The position numbers and the translations under genes are program-made. A stretch of 64,000 nt of DNA from NCBI GenBank assembly GCA_001799615.1, contig MGTU01000029.1, forward strand, positions 62,001 through 126,000, in the 5' to 3' direction. Of the stretch, positions 46,128-55,194 are shown one piece after another (the stretch's first letter is position 1; each line of letters opens with the position of its first letter). Under the pieces are notes generated by a model. The model made no database searches and was not told the DNA's origin. It saw only the letters and a list, made by a program, of their open reading frames with translations. The DNA comes from Elusimicrobia bacterium GWA2_61_42 (GTDB taxonomy: Bacteria; Elusimicrobiota; Elusimicrobia; Elusimicrobiales; UBA9959).

Positions 46128-47267
46128 ATGAATAAAATAATCGTTTTATCGTTATTTTTAGGGCTTTACGGTGCGGTCTGCGCGCAGGAATCCGGCACGC
46201 CGCCGCAGGGAATGCGCGGTACGCCGGCCAACCTGCCGGACATCAGCCTGATCGGCGTTATCGAGGGGCATACCAGTTCGGACAAGTCGGACGACACGCG
46301 CGGCATGCTGCAGTTCAACGAGGTGGAGACGGCCTTCCAGGGTTATATTTACCCGGAGATGAAAGCGGACGTGTTCCTCGCCCTGCATAAGCACGATGAA
46401 GAGTACGCCAGCGAGATCTGCGAGGCCAAGGTCTCCTTCCTGCGCCTGGCCGAAGGGCTTTCGGCTGAAGTGGGGAAGGTGAACGCAGAGTTCGGCAAGC
46501 TGAACAAGGCTCACAGCCATACCCGGGCCATGGCCGACCAGCCCGCCGTGCTGACAAGGTTCCTGGGCGAGCATGCCCTGAACCCGCAGGGCGCGGTTTT
46601 GAAATACCTGCTGCCGCTGCCTTTTTACGGGCAGGTACAGGCGGGCGCCTGGCAGGGCAGCGCCCACGCCCATCACGTGGACGGGGACCTGACGGCCGAC
46701 GTGCTGGACGTGGACCAGAGCACGGTCACGGTGGTGCTGGCTCCGGCGGAAAGCGAGGAATTCTCCCCGGCCGGGAAGATCTATACCGGGCGCATGAACG
46801 TGTCCTTTCCTCTTTCGGACGGCTCGGAGCTGGAGCTGGGCGCCAGCTACCTTAAGGGCAAAGGCAGCCATTGGGAGCATCACCAGGATAATATAAAGCT
46901 CGCCGGCGCGGACTTTGCCCTGAAGTTCTGGCCTACCGCCTATAAGCGCCTGACCATACAGGGCGAGTACCTGCGCCTGACGCGCGACATCCCGGTGGGC
47001 AAACTCAAGCGGGACGGCCTCTACGCCTTCGCCAATTACAGGCAGAGCAAGTACTGGGACTTCGGCGCGCGTTTCGACTACGCGGAGAACGCCTTCCCGG
47101 AGATAACCTATGAGCGCGATTATTCGCTGATAGCCACCCGGCACCTTACCGAAACCACCACGCTGCGGGCGCAGTATAAACATATAAACCTGAGCGGCGG
47201 GAAGGCCGACGAGGCCTGGTTCCAGCTGATCTTCGGCCTGGGCCCGCACAGCCACGAGCTGGAATAA
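46128..47267 (+). CDS. Outer-membrane porin-like protein, His-rich segments
   Basis: 379 aa; signal peptide; beta-strand-like alternation; HSHTR, HAHHVDGD, HWEHHQD. Confidence 0.65.
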   Translation: MNKIIVLSLFLGLYGAVCAQESGTPPQGMRGTPANLPDISLIGVIEGHTSSDKSDDTRGMLQFNEVETAFQGYIYPEMKADVFLALHKHDEEYASEICEAKVSFLRLAEGLSAEVGKVNAEFGKLNKAHSHTRAMADQPAVLTRFLGEHALNPQGAVLKYLLPLPFYGQVQAGAWQGSAHAHHVDGDLTADVLDVDQSTVTVVLAPAESEEFSPAGKIYTGRMNVSFPLSDGSELELGASYLKGKGSHWEHHQDNIKLAGADFALKFWPTAYKRLTIQGEYLRLTRDIPVGKLKRDGLYAFANYRQSKYWDFGARFDYAENAFPEITYERDYSLIATRHLTETTTLRAQYKHINLSGGKADEAWFQLIFGLGPHSHELE

Positions 47268-47277
47268 GGAGAAAGCC

Positions 47278-48192
47278 ATGAAAAAAACATTATTGACGGC
47301 GGCGGCGCTAGCGCTCTGGGCCTGCCCGGCGCGCGCGGAATTGAAAGTGATAACGGCCTCCACCGACCTGAAGTATATCTGCGAAAGAATAGGCGGCACG
47401 GAGGTTAAGGTGGAAAGCCTGGCTTCGGGCAGCCAGGACCTGCACATCGTAGAGCCCCGCCCCAGCATGGTCTTTAAACTGAAGAAGGCTGATATGGTGG
47501 TGCGCGTCGGGCTGGACCTGGATATGTGGCTCGACAGCCTGGTGAACGCGGCCAGGAATAAGAACTTGTTCTACGGGGCCAAGGGGTACGTGGACGCTTC
47601 CGCCGGCGTGCCGCTGCTGGAGAAGCCGGAGGGCAAGGTGGACGCCTCGATGGGAGACATTCATATCTACGGCAACCCGCATTACTGGCTGGACCCGGCC
47701 AACGCCAAAATAATGGCCGGCAATATCCTGGCGGGCTTAAAGCGCCTGGCGCCGGAGAAGGCCGGGGAGTTCGATACCAACTACGCCGCGTTCGTTAAAG
47801 GGACAGATGAAAAGCTGGCCGGTTGGGATGCGCGCATGGCGCGGCTTAAAGGGCTGAAGATAATAACCTATCACAGTTCCTGGCCTTACTTCGCTAAGCG
47901 CTTTGGTCTTGAGGTATCCGGGCACGTTGAGCCCAAGCCGGGTATACCACCTTCCGCCGCCCACCTGGGCGGGCTTGTAATAAAAATGAAAGCGGAGAAT
48001 ATCGGGATAATACTGACGGAGACTTATTACCTCAGGAAAGGGCCGGACTTCCTGGCCGGCAAGACCGGTGCCAGAGTCGTTACTGCCCCGGTAAGCGCGG
48101 GCGGGGCAGAGGGCGTTAAGACCTACTTCGATGTGTTCGACCGGGTGATAGGCGGGCTTGAGTTCGCCGTCTCTGCCCAAGGACACAAGTAA
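47278..48192 (+). CDS. Metal ABC transporter substrate-binding protein (ZnuA/MntC-like)
   Basis: 304 aa; STDLKYICERIGGTEVKVESLASGSQDLHIVEPRPSM; HYWLDPANAK; TYHSSWPYFAKRFGL. Confidence 0.9.
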   Translation: MKKTLLTAAALALWACPARAELKVITASTDLKYICERIGGTEVKVESLASGSQDLHIVEPRPSMVFKLKKADMVVRVGLDLDMWLDSLVNAARNKNLFYGAKGYVDASAGVPLLEKPEGKVDASMGDIHIYGNPHYWLDPANAKIMAGNILAGLKRLAPEKAGEFDTNYAAFVKGTDEKLAGWDARMARLKGLKIITYHSSWPYFAKRFGLEVSGHVEPKPGIPPSAAHLGGLVIKMKAENIGIILTETYYLRKGPDFLAGKTGARVVTAPVSAGGAEGVKTYFDVFDRVIGGLEFAVSAQGHK

Positions 48193-48205
48193 GGAATACA
48201 GACTT

Positions 48206-48229
48206 CCCGGGGCGGTTCGCCGCCCCGGG
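48206..48229 (+). promoter_or_regulatory. Intercistronic 10-bp hairpin with UUCG loop
   Basis: CCCGGGGCGG-TTCG-CCGCCCCGGG between SBP and permease genes. Confidence 0.85.
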
Positions 48230-48247
48230 TGGTTATAAGGGGAATCT

Positions 48248-49063
48248 ATGCTTGAAATAATGCTGCCAGCTTTTGCCGCGGCTGTGATATTAGTCGGGAT
48301 ACATGCCTACCTCGGGATACACATACTGGCGCGCGGCGTAATTTTTGTGGACCTGGCCCTGGCGCAGATAGCCGCGTTAGGCGCAATCACCGGGGTGCTG
48401 CTCGGCTTTGAGCTGCACACGACGGGTTCCTACTTCTCCTCGCTGCTGGCCACATTCATCGGCGCGGGCGTGTTCTCCCTGACAAGGGGCAAAAAAACCT
48501 CCGGGGCGATGCAGGAAGCGGCCATAGGGATAGTGTACGTGGTATCGGCGGCCATGGCCGTAATGGTGCTGGACCGGCTGCCCAGCGAGGCGGAGCATTT
48601 AAAAGGCATGCTGGTGGGCAACATACTTTTTGTAACCTGGCCGCAGGTCTTAAAAACGCTGGCGCTTTACTCCGCCGTGGGGCTGGCTCATTATGTATTC
48701 CGCCGGCGGTTCATAACCATCTCCTGCGATCCGGAAAAGGCCGGCGGCCAGGGCTGGTCGGTGCGGTTGTGGGATTTTCTTTTCTATGCCCTGTTCGGGC
48801 TGGTGGTTACCAGCTCGGTGGAACTGGCCGGCGTACTGCTGGTGTTCACGTTCCTTATTATCCCGGCCGTATCCGCCATGCATTTTGTTTCCAGCGTCAG
48901 CGGCCGGCTCTGGCTGGGCTGGGGGCTTGGTGTGGCGACCAGCATGTCCGGGATCGCCGCTTCGGCGGCGTACGACCTGCCTACCGGGCCGGCTATCGTT
49001 TGTGCCTTCGGCATCCTGGCCCTTGTTTCATTCGCGGCGGGAAGACTTAAAAACAAAGCTTAA
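48248..49063 (+). CDS. Metal ABC transporter permease (ZnuB-like)
   Basis: 271 aa; GIHILARGVIFVDLALAQIAALG; LVFTFLIIPAV. Confidence 0.9.
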   Translation: MLEIMLPAFAAAVILVGIHAYLGIHILARGVIFVDLALAQIAALGAITGVLLGFELHTTGSYFSSLLATFIGAGVFSLTRGKKTSGAMQEAAIGIVYVVSAAMAVMVLDRLPSEAEHLKGMLVGNILFVTWPQVLKTLALYSAVGLAHYVFRRRFITISCDPEKAGGQGWSVRLWDFLFYALFGLVVTSSVELAGVLLVFTFLIIPAVSAMHFVSSVSGRLWLGWGLGVATSMSGIAASAAYDLPTGPAIVCAFGILALVSFAAGRLKNKA

Positions 49064-49066
49064 CCC

Positions 49067-49282
49067 CTACTTGTTGTGGTTTGTGGGGCAGGCCAGGCCT
49101 TTAAAGCCTAGCTTGGACATCAGCCACACTATAGGGCAGTCGCTGCCCACCGTAAGGCGGAAGAACACCCAGCCTGACGCCAGCGCGGCCAGGTAGAAAT
49201 CCGGGTTCCGCTCCTTGCCCAGGAACATGAAAGCCGCGGTCAGCAGCGCCGAAACGATTATCCCAAAAGTTTTCATCAGCAC
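49067..49282 (-). CDS. DUF2892-like small membrane protein
   Basis: 71 aa; GIIVSALLTAAFMFLG...LTVGSDCPIVWLMSKLGFKGL. Confidence 0.7.
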   Translation of the reverse strand: MLMKTFGIIVSALLTAAFMFLGKERNPDFYLAALASGWVFFRLTVGSDCPIVWLMSKLGFKGLACPTNHNK

Positions 49283-49467
49283 TCCTTCAGCCCGAGCTTC
49301 TTAAAGACCCAGATAGCCGGACACCACTTAGTAAAAGCCGACTGCAGCAGATTCGCCCCCACAAAAGCCGTCAGCCATAAAAAGTTTTTGTCCACATAAA
49401 CCGCCAGCCCCGCGCTCAATAACACCATAACCCCAGCCAGTAGCCTCAACGCCTCATTAAGTTTCAT
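49276..49467 (-). CDS. DUF2892-like small membrane protein
   Basis: MKLNEALRLLAGVMVLLSAGLAVYV...KWCPAIWVFKKLGLKEC; start moved to internal Met. Confidence 0.75.
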   Translation of the reverse strand: MKLNEALRLLAGVMVLLSAGLAVYVDKNFLWLTAFVGANLLQSAFTKWCPAIWVFKKLGLKEC

Positions 49468-49498
49468 AATTCTCCTCCAGTATTTAAAATCGGGACGT

Positions 49499-49678
49499 TT
49501 TTCCATTGCCGGAGGGGCGACCAAGGGGCCGGGTTAGCAAAACCCTGCCGGAGCCCGACGCTTGCGTAAGCGCGGAGGGCGAGGCGGGGAGTGGCGAGCA
49601 CGGTGTGCGAGACCACGTTTTTGCGTTCCGGCCCCTTGGTCGCCCCGACTCCACATCTCGCAGCCCCGCAATGGAAAA
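49499..49678. repeat. Nested inverted-repeat element (MITE/REP-like or structured RNA)
   Basis: Outer 11-bp IR TTTTCCATTGC/GCAATGGAAAA and inner perfect 19-bp IR GGGGCGACCAAGGGGCCGG/CCGGCCCCTTGGTCGCCCC. Confidence 0.85.
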
Positions 49679-49687
49679 CTTTCCTGA

Positions 49688-52600
49688 TTACTCCCCTGTC
49701 GCGCCCAGAGCCTCGTCCGTGCTGGCGTCGGGCCCGGGCTGCGCCGGCCTGAGCATGTGTTCCTTGTCCTTGAAGGTCAGGAAGTACAGCACCGGCACCG
49801 CCACCCGCGACAACAGCGTAGCCGCTATCTGCCCCGCTATCAGCGAGATCGCCAGCCCCTGGAAAATAGGGTCGAACAAGATCACGCCCGCGCCCACGAT
49901 CACCGCCAGCGCCGTCAGCAGCATCGGCCTGAACCGCACCACGCCCGCCTCTATCACCGCCTCCCTCAGCTCCATCCCCTCTCTCACCTTAAGATTAATG
50001 AAGTCCACCAGGATGATGGAATTCCTCACCACGATACCCGCCGAAGCTATGAACCCGATCATCGAAGTAGCCGTAAAGAACGCGTTCATCCCCCAGTGCG
50101 CCGGGATGATCCCTATCAGCGCCAGCGGGATAGCCGCCATGATGATCAGCGGCGTCAGGAAATCCTCGAACCAGGCCACCACCAGGATGTAGATTAGCAC
50201 CAGCACCATGGCGAAGGCCAGGCCCAGGTCCCGGAACACCTCGTAAGTGATATGCCATTCCCCGTCCCACTTTATAGCCGTCTCCGAAGAGCTCACCGGC
50301 TGGCGGGTGAAATACTGGTTGATCTTCGCGCCCCGCGCCTTGGACAGCGCGTCTATCTTCGCCTTCAGGTCCAGCACCGCGTACACCGGGCTTTCCGTGC
50401 CGCCGGCGATGTCCGCCGTCACGTACATCACGCGCTGCAGGTTCTTGTGGTAGACCGGCTGGTTCTCCAGCCCGTTCTCCGCCTTTACGAAGCTGGCCAT
50501 GGGGATGGCCGTGCCGTTGGGTGAGAAGAACTTTATCTCCTTCAGCGTGGCCAGCTGCCGGCGCTTTTCCGGGGAAAGCCGCAGGCGGATGTCCACGGCC
50601 TCGTTCTCGTCCTCCACGTGCGCGGAATCTATATCCGAGCCCGACAGCGACAGCGCCGCGGTCTGCACTATCTCGGCCGCCGCCACGCCGTTCAAGGTCG
50701 CCTTCTGCCTGTCCACCACCAGCCGGGTGATGGGCTGGTCCTCGGGGATGTAGGAATCCACGTCCACTATCCCTTCCGTGTTCCTCAGGATGTTCTTGAT
50801 CTCCTCGGCCAGCGCCTTCTGGTTCTTAGGGTTGGGGTCGAAGACTTCCACCAGCATGGTGGACATCACCGGGGGGCCGGGGGGAACTTCCGCCACCTGC
50901 AGCCTGGCGCCGTAGGCGTCGCCGATCTTCTTGAGCGGCGCGCGCACGGCCACCGCAATGTCGTGGCTCTGGCGTTTCCTTTCGTGCTTGTCGGACAGGT
51001 TCACCTGGATGTCCGCCTGGTAAGGCTCGCGGCGCAGGAAATAATGCCGCACCAGGCCGTTGAAGTTATAGGGGGCGGAGGCGCCGGCGTAAACCTGCAG
51101 GTCCCGCACTTCAGGCACGGCGGCCAGCAGCGCCGCCATCTCGCCGGCGGCCTTCTGCGTGAGCTCCAGCGAGGAACTCTCGGGCATGTTGATCATCACC
51201 TGGAACTCGTTCTTGTTGTCGAACGGCAGGGTCTTGAAGATGACCAGCCTGAAGCCCACCATGGCCAGCACCACGGCCAGCAGGCCGGCGGTGAACAGCA
51301 GGAATTTCTTGCCGTTGGCCGGCTGGTAAATGAGCTTTTTCATCAGCCCGCGGTACATGCGGTCCAGGAAGCCTTCCCTGTTGTTCTCGCAGTGCTTTAC
51401 CGGCCAGCGCTGCACCACCCTGGCATACAGCCACGGCGTGAAGGCGAAGGCCACGCCCAGGGAGAACAGCATGGCCACCGAGGCGCCTATGGGAATAGGG
51501 CGCATGTAAGGCCCCATCATGCCGCTGACGAAGGCCATGGGCAGGATGGAGGCGATAACGGTCCAGGTGGCCAGGATGGTGGGATTGCCCACCTCGTCCA
51601 CGGCGTTGAGGATATTCCTGTATAAAGAATTCTTGCGGTGCAGCACGCAGTGGCGGTTAATGTTCTCCACCACCACGATAGCGTCGTCCACCAGGATGCC
51701 TATGGAGAAGATCAGCGCGAACAGGGTGATGCGGTTCAGGGTGTAGCCGTAGAGGTAATACACCAGCATGGTCAGCGCCAGGGTTACGGGGATGGCCACC
51801 AGCACCACGGCGGCTTCGCGCAGGCCCAGCGTCAGGGCGATAAGCAGGGTGACCGACAGGGTGGCCAGCAGCATGTGGTAGATGAGTTCGTCGGATTTGG
51901 CCTTGGCGGTCTCGCCGTAGTTGCGGGTGACGGTGATGTTTATGCCGTCGGGGAGTTCGCGGCCTTTCATGGCCTCCACTTTGGCCAGCACCGCGCGGGA
52001 CACTTCGGTGGCGTTGGCGCCGCGGCGCTTGGCCACCGAGAGGGTGACGGCCGGGGCGGGGGCGGCCTTTACGGCCGAGGCGGGGCCCTGCACCATGGTG
52101 ACGGAGCGTTCTTCTTCGTCGGGGCCGTCCTTGATGTCCGCGACCTCCGACAGCTTGACGGGGTGCCCGTCGAAGACGCCCACGATTATGTTCCTGAGGT
52201 CGTCGGCGCTGCGGATGAAGGCGTCGGTTTCGGCCAGCAGCCTGGTGCCGCCCTGGTTGTAATGGCCGGCGGGCAGGCTGGCGTTGGACATTTTTATGAT
52301 GCCGGCGAGCATGGGCGGGGTGAGGCGGTGGCGCGCCAGCGCGGCGGGGTCGAAATGTACTATGAACTGGCGTTTATGGCCGCCTATAATGCGGGTTTCG
52401 GAGACGTTGGAGACGGCGTTGAGCTCGGTCTGGATGCGGGCGGCGGCGCGGCGGAGCTCGTAGTCGTTCCTGTCCTGGCCCCAGAGGGTGAGCGCCAGCA
52501 CGGGGACGTCGTCGATGGCGCGGTACTTTATGAGGGGCTCGCCGGTGCCGCGGGGGAAGAGGTCCTTGTTGTCGAGGGTTTTGGTATAGATGAGGTTGGC

Positions 52601-52945
52601 GGCGGTTTCGGGCGCGGTGCCGACCTTGAAGCGGACGGTGAACATGGCGAAGTTGGGCTGGGCGATGGAGTAGATGTATTCCACGCCGGGTATTTCCCAG
52701 AGTTTGCGCTCGCCTACTTCTACGAGGTGTTTTTCTATTTCTTTGGGGGCGGCGCCGTAGAAGGGGACCATGACGTCGAACATGGGGACGTTGATCTGGG
52801 GTTCTTCTTCACGGGGGAGTTTGAAGGTGGAGAAGACTCCGAGCAGGATGAAGGTGATGATGAGGATGGGGGTGAGGCGGGAGCTGATGAAGCCCTCCGC
52901 CATGCGCCCGGCCATTCCGTATTTTTTTTCTATATCGTTCTTCAT
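49688..52945 (-). CDS. RND-family efflux pump inner-membrane transporter
   Basis: 1085 aa; REEEPQINVPMFDVMVPFYGA; ALIFSIGILVDDAIVVVENINRH; IGFIASAGIVVRNSIILVDFIN. Confidence 0.95.
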   Translation of the reverse strand: MKNDIEKKYGMAGRMAEGFISSRLTPILIITFILLGVFSTFKLPREEEPQINVPMFDVMVPFYGAAPKEIEKHLVEVGERKLWEIPGVEYIYSIAQPNFAMFTVRFKVGTAPETAANLIYTKTLDNKDLFPRGTGEPLIKYRAIDDVPVLALTLWGQDRNDYELRRAAARIQTELNAVSNVSETRIIGGHKRQFIVHFDPAALARHRLTPPMLAGIIKMSNASLPAGHYNQGGTRLLAETDAFIRSADDLRNIIVGVFDGHPVKLSEVADIKDGPDEEERSVTMVQGPASAVKAAPAPAVTLSVAKRRGANATEVSRAVLAKVEAMKGRELPDGINITVTRNYGETAKAKSDELIYHMLLATLSVTLLIALTLGLREAAVVLVAIPVTLALTMLVYYLYGYTLNRITLFALIFSIGILVDDAIVVVENINRHCVLHRKNSLYRNILNAVDEVGNPTILATWTVIASILPMAFVSGMMGPYMRPIPIGASVAMLFSLGVAFAFTPWLYARVVQRWPVKHCENNREGFLDRMYRGLMKKLIYQPANGKKFLLFTAGLLAVVLAMVGFRLVIFKTLPFDNKNEFQVMINMPESSSLELTQKAAGEMAALLAAVPEVRDLQVYAGASAPYNFNGLVRHYFLRREPYQADIQVNLSDKHERKRQSHDIAVAVRAPLKKIGDAYGARLQVAEVPPGPPVMSTMLVEVFDPNPKNQKALAEEIKNILRNTEGIVDVDSYIPEDQPITRLVVDRQKATLNGVAAAEIVQTAALSLSGSDIDSAHVEDENEAVDIRLRLSPEKRRQLATLKEIKFFSPNGTAIPMASFVKAENGLENQPVYHKNLQRVMYVTADIAGGTESPVYAVLDLKAKIDALSKARGAKINQYFTRQPVSSSETAIKWDGEWHITYEVFRDLGLAFAMVLVLIYILVVAWFEDFLTPLIIMAAIPLALIGIIPAHWGMNAFFTATSMIGFIASAGIVVRNSIILVDFINLKVREGMELREAVIEAGVVRFRPMLLTALAVIVGAGVILFDPIFQGLAISLIAGQIAATLLSRVAVPVLYFLTFKDKEHMLRPAQPGPDASTDEALGATGE

Positions 52946-53001
52946 GGTAGTACTCCTGTTCGCGTTTTAAAAATCCTCGAGATGTCCGGTCGGGTCTGTC
53001 C

Positions 53002-53113
53002 GGGGTATTACCCTGCTCACCCGGACCGAGGAAACCCTTGCGTCGGTTTCCCCCCGCCTAGGGAATTTATGGCGGGGCCCCCTTTCCGCAACGGGTGATC
53101 AGGGCAACACCCC
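53002..53113 (-). promoter_or_regulatory. Structured element upstream of RND gene
   Basis: 22-bp outer stem (19 pairs) enclosing two perfect 7-bp hairpins. Confidence 0.6.
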
Positions 53114-53158
53114 GGCCATCCCCTCCGACACTAAGCAACTTTAGTAACTCTCCAATTA

Positions 53159-54511
53159 TTAAATTCCCAGTTTGTCGGATATTTCTTTTACGGCGCCGGC
53201 GTCCAGGGTTTCGGAGGCGAGGAGGGTCTGGGCGTGGTAAAGGTTTAATTTATAGAGGGTTTCGTAATAATGGGCTTCGGCCTGGAGGACGGAGGCCTGG
53301 GCGCGCAGGACTTCGAGGACGCTCTGGCGGCCCTGGCGGTAGAGGGGGCGGAAGAGTTCCAGGGACTGCCTGGCTTTTTCCAGGGTTTCCCTGGCTATGG
53401 GCAGGTTCTCTTTGGCGGCCTTGTAATTGTTCAGGGCTTCGGCTACTTCCAGGGAGGCCTGTTTGCGGGCTTCGTCCAGGCGGCTGGCGGCGGCGGCGGT
53501 TTCGGCGCGGGCGGCGTCTTTTTTGGCGAAATAGGCGGGGTCGCCCAGCGGGAGGGTGAGGCGCAGGCCCAGCATGCGGTTGTCCCGGAACTCGGAGAGG
53601 CTTTGGGAATTGGTTTCCCAGCTGCCGAAGGCTTCCACTACCGGCAGCACGGAGTTCTTCTGCGAGGCTTCGGAGGTTTTATAAAGGGCGGTCATTTTTT
53701 CCAGCGCTTTGATGTCGCGGCGCCCGCCGGCGGCCGCGGCGTCCAGCTGGCCGCGGTTGGTCCCTGCGTACGCGGCTTCCCGGAGCGCGCCGGCGGCTTC
53801 CACGCCAGCGGACGGGTCAACGCCCAGGGTCAGGGCCAGTTTTTCTTTTTCCAGTTCCTGCGCCATGTTCCAGGCCAGGCTGTAGCCGCGCAGCGTGGAA
53901 AGGATGGCTTCGGCGCCGTAATAATCCGAGCCCAGCACCATGCCTTTGTCTTTTAGCATCTGGGCGGTCTTCAGTTCGGCTTCGGCGGCTTTTACGCTTT
54001 CACCCGCTAAGGCGGCCAGGCGGGCGCGCAGCAGCACGGTCAGCCACTGGTAGGTGATCTTGAAGGTTATGCCGGAGCGGGCCCGCTCGTAGCCGCTCCG
54101 GGCGGCCTCGGTGCCTAGTTTGCCCATCTTTACCGCGTTGGAAACGGCAAAACCGGTGAAAAGCGGGATCCCGGCCTCTATGCCGGCCATGTAGTTGCGG
54201 GCCGGGTCCGGGTCATTGATCGTGGCCATGGAGGCCATGCTGAAGGTGCCCTGCTTCATGGCGGTGGCAAAGGCGTAGACGGGGTCAGTGCCGTCGGTGT
54301 ACATGCCTTTGAGCTTGAAGCCGCCCAGGCGGGCCAGTCTCGCCTGGCTGAGCCCGGCTTTGGCCCCGCTGACGCGGGCCGCCTGTTCCTTTAATACATT
54401 ATCGGCTTTAAGGCCTTGTTCCACGGCCGCCTCAAGGGTGAGGGGGGCGGCTTGCGCTGTAAGGGGTAAAAATAACAAGATGGTTAAAAGCGTTGTTTTT
54501 GTGTTCATCAT
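53159..54511 (-). CDS. TolC-family outer membrane efflux protein
   Basis: Signal peptide; LTLEAAVEQGLKADNVLKEQAARVSGAKAGLSQARLARL...SLELFRPLYRQGRQSVLEVLRAQASVLQAEAHYYETLYKL. Confidence 0.88.
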   Translation of the reverse strand: MMNTKTTLLTILLFLPLTAQAAPLTLEAAVEQGLKADNVLKEQAARVSGAKAGLSQARLARLGGFKLKGMYTDGTDPVYAFATAMKQGTFSMASMATINDPDPARNYMAGIEAGIPLFTGFAVSNAVKMGKLGTEAARSGYERARSGITFKITYQWLTVLLRARLAALAGESVKAAEAELKTAQMLKDKGMVLGSDYYGAEAILSTLRGYSLAWNMAQELEKEKLALTLGVDPSAGVEAAGALREAAYAGTNRGQLDAAAAGGRRDIKALEKMTALYKTSEASQKNSVLPVVEAFGSWETNSQSLSEFRDNRMLGLRLTLPLGDPAYFAKKDAARAETAAAASRLDEARKQASLEVAEALNNYKAAKENLPIARETLEKARQSLELFRPLYRQGRQSVLEVLRAQASVLQAEAHYYETLYKLNLYHAQTLLASETLDAGAVKEISDKLGI

Positions 54512-54603
54512 TACTGCCTCCGGGTTAACTCTCACTAATGAGATGCGGCAACAGGCGAAAAGTTTCAGGCAATATTGTAGACTAGCCCGATACGGGAGAG
54601 CAT

Positions 54604-55119
54604 ATGAGAAAATATCTTTGCGCCATGTTCGCGTTGTTCCTTTCCGGCTGCGCCTCTGTTCCAAAGGGCCTGGCGCCTGTCACCGGCTTCCAGTTGGACC
54701 GCTACCTGGGGACCTGGCACGAGATAGCCCGCCTGGACCATTCTTTCGAACGCGGCCTTACCGGGGTTACGGCCGAATATTCGCTGCGCGCCGACGGCGG
54801 TGTTCGGGTGCTTAATAAAGGTTTCAAACAGGCGAAAAACGAATGGAAATCCGTCGAAGGCAGGGCCTATTTCACCGGGGATAAAGGCACGGGCAGCCTG
54901 AAAGTAAGTTTCTTCCGGCCCTTCTACGGGGGCTATAACATAATAGAGCTGGATAAGGATTATAACTACGCGCTGGTGGCCGGGCCCAGCCGGGCGTACC
55001 TGTGGATACTTGCCCGCAGCCCGGAGCTTGAGCCCGCGGTGCTCCAAAAGCTGGTTTCGCGGGCGCGGGAGCTGGGCTTCGACGCCGACAAGCTTGTTTT
55101 TCCCGGGCCCGCCAAATAG
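54604..55119 (+). CDS. Lipocalin-family lipoprotein (Blc-like)
   Basis: Lipobox LFLSGCAS; LDRYLGTWHEIARLDHSFERGL; NYALVAGPSRAYLWILAR. Confidence 0.93.
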   Translation: MRKYLCAMFALFLSGCASVPKGLAPVTGFQLDRYLGTWHEIARLDHSFERGLTGVTAEYSLRADGGVRVLNKGFKQAKNEWKSVEGRAYFTGDKGTGSLKVSFFRPFYGGYNIIELDKDYNYALVAGPSRAYLWILARSPELEPAVLQKLVSRARELGFDADKLVFPGPAK

Positions 55120-55194
55120 GACGGCCCAGGTTGACAGCCGGTGGCGGTGGTTTGTAGTATTCTGGTAGAAGAAAAATTTAAAAGGGGTGCGAAT

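Noticed and set aside
46158-47468. 436-aa minus-strand ORF opposite the porin-like gene
   Set aside because: Shadow ORF without recognisable domain; plus frame has signal peptide and RBS.
51638-53098. 486-aa plus-strand ORF opposite the RND transporter
   Set aside because: Gly/Val/Asp-rich antisense read-through; RND frame is unambiguous.
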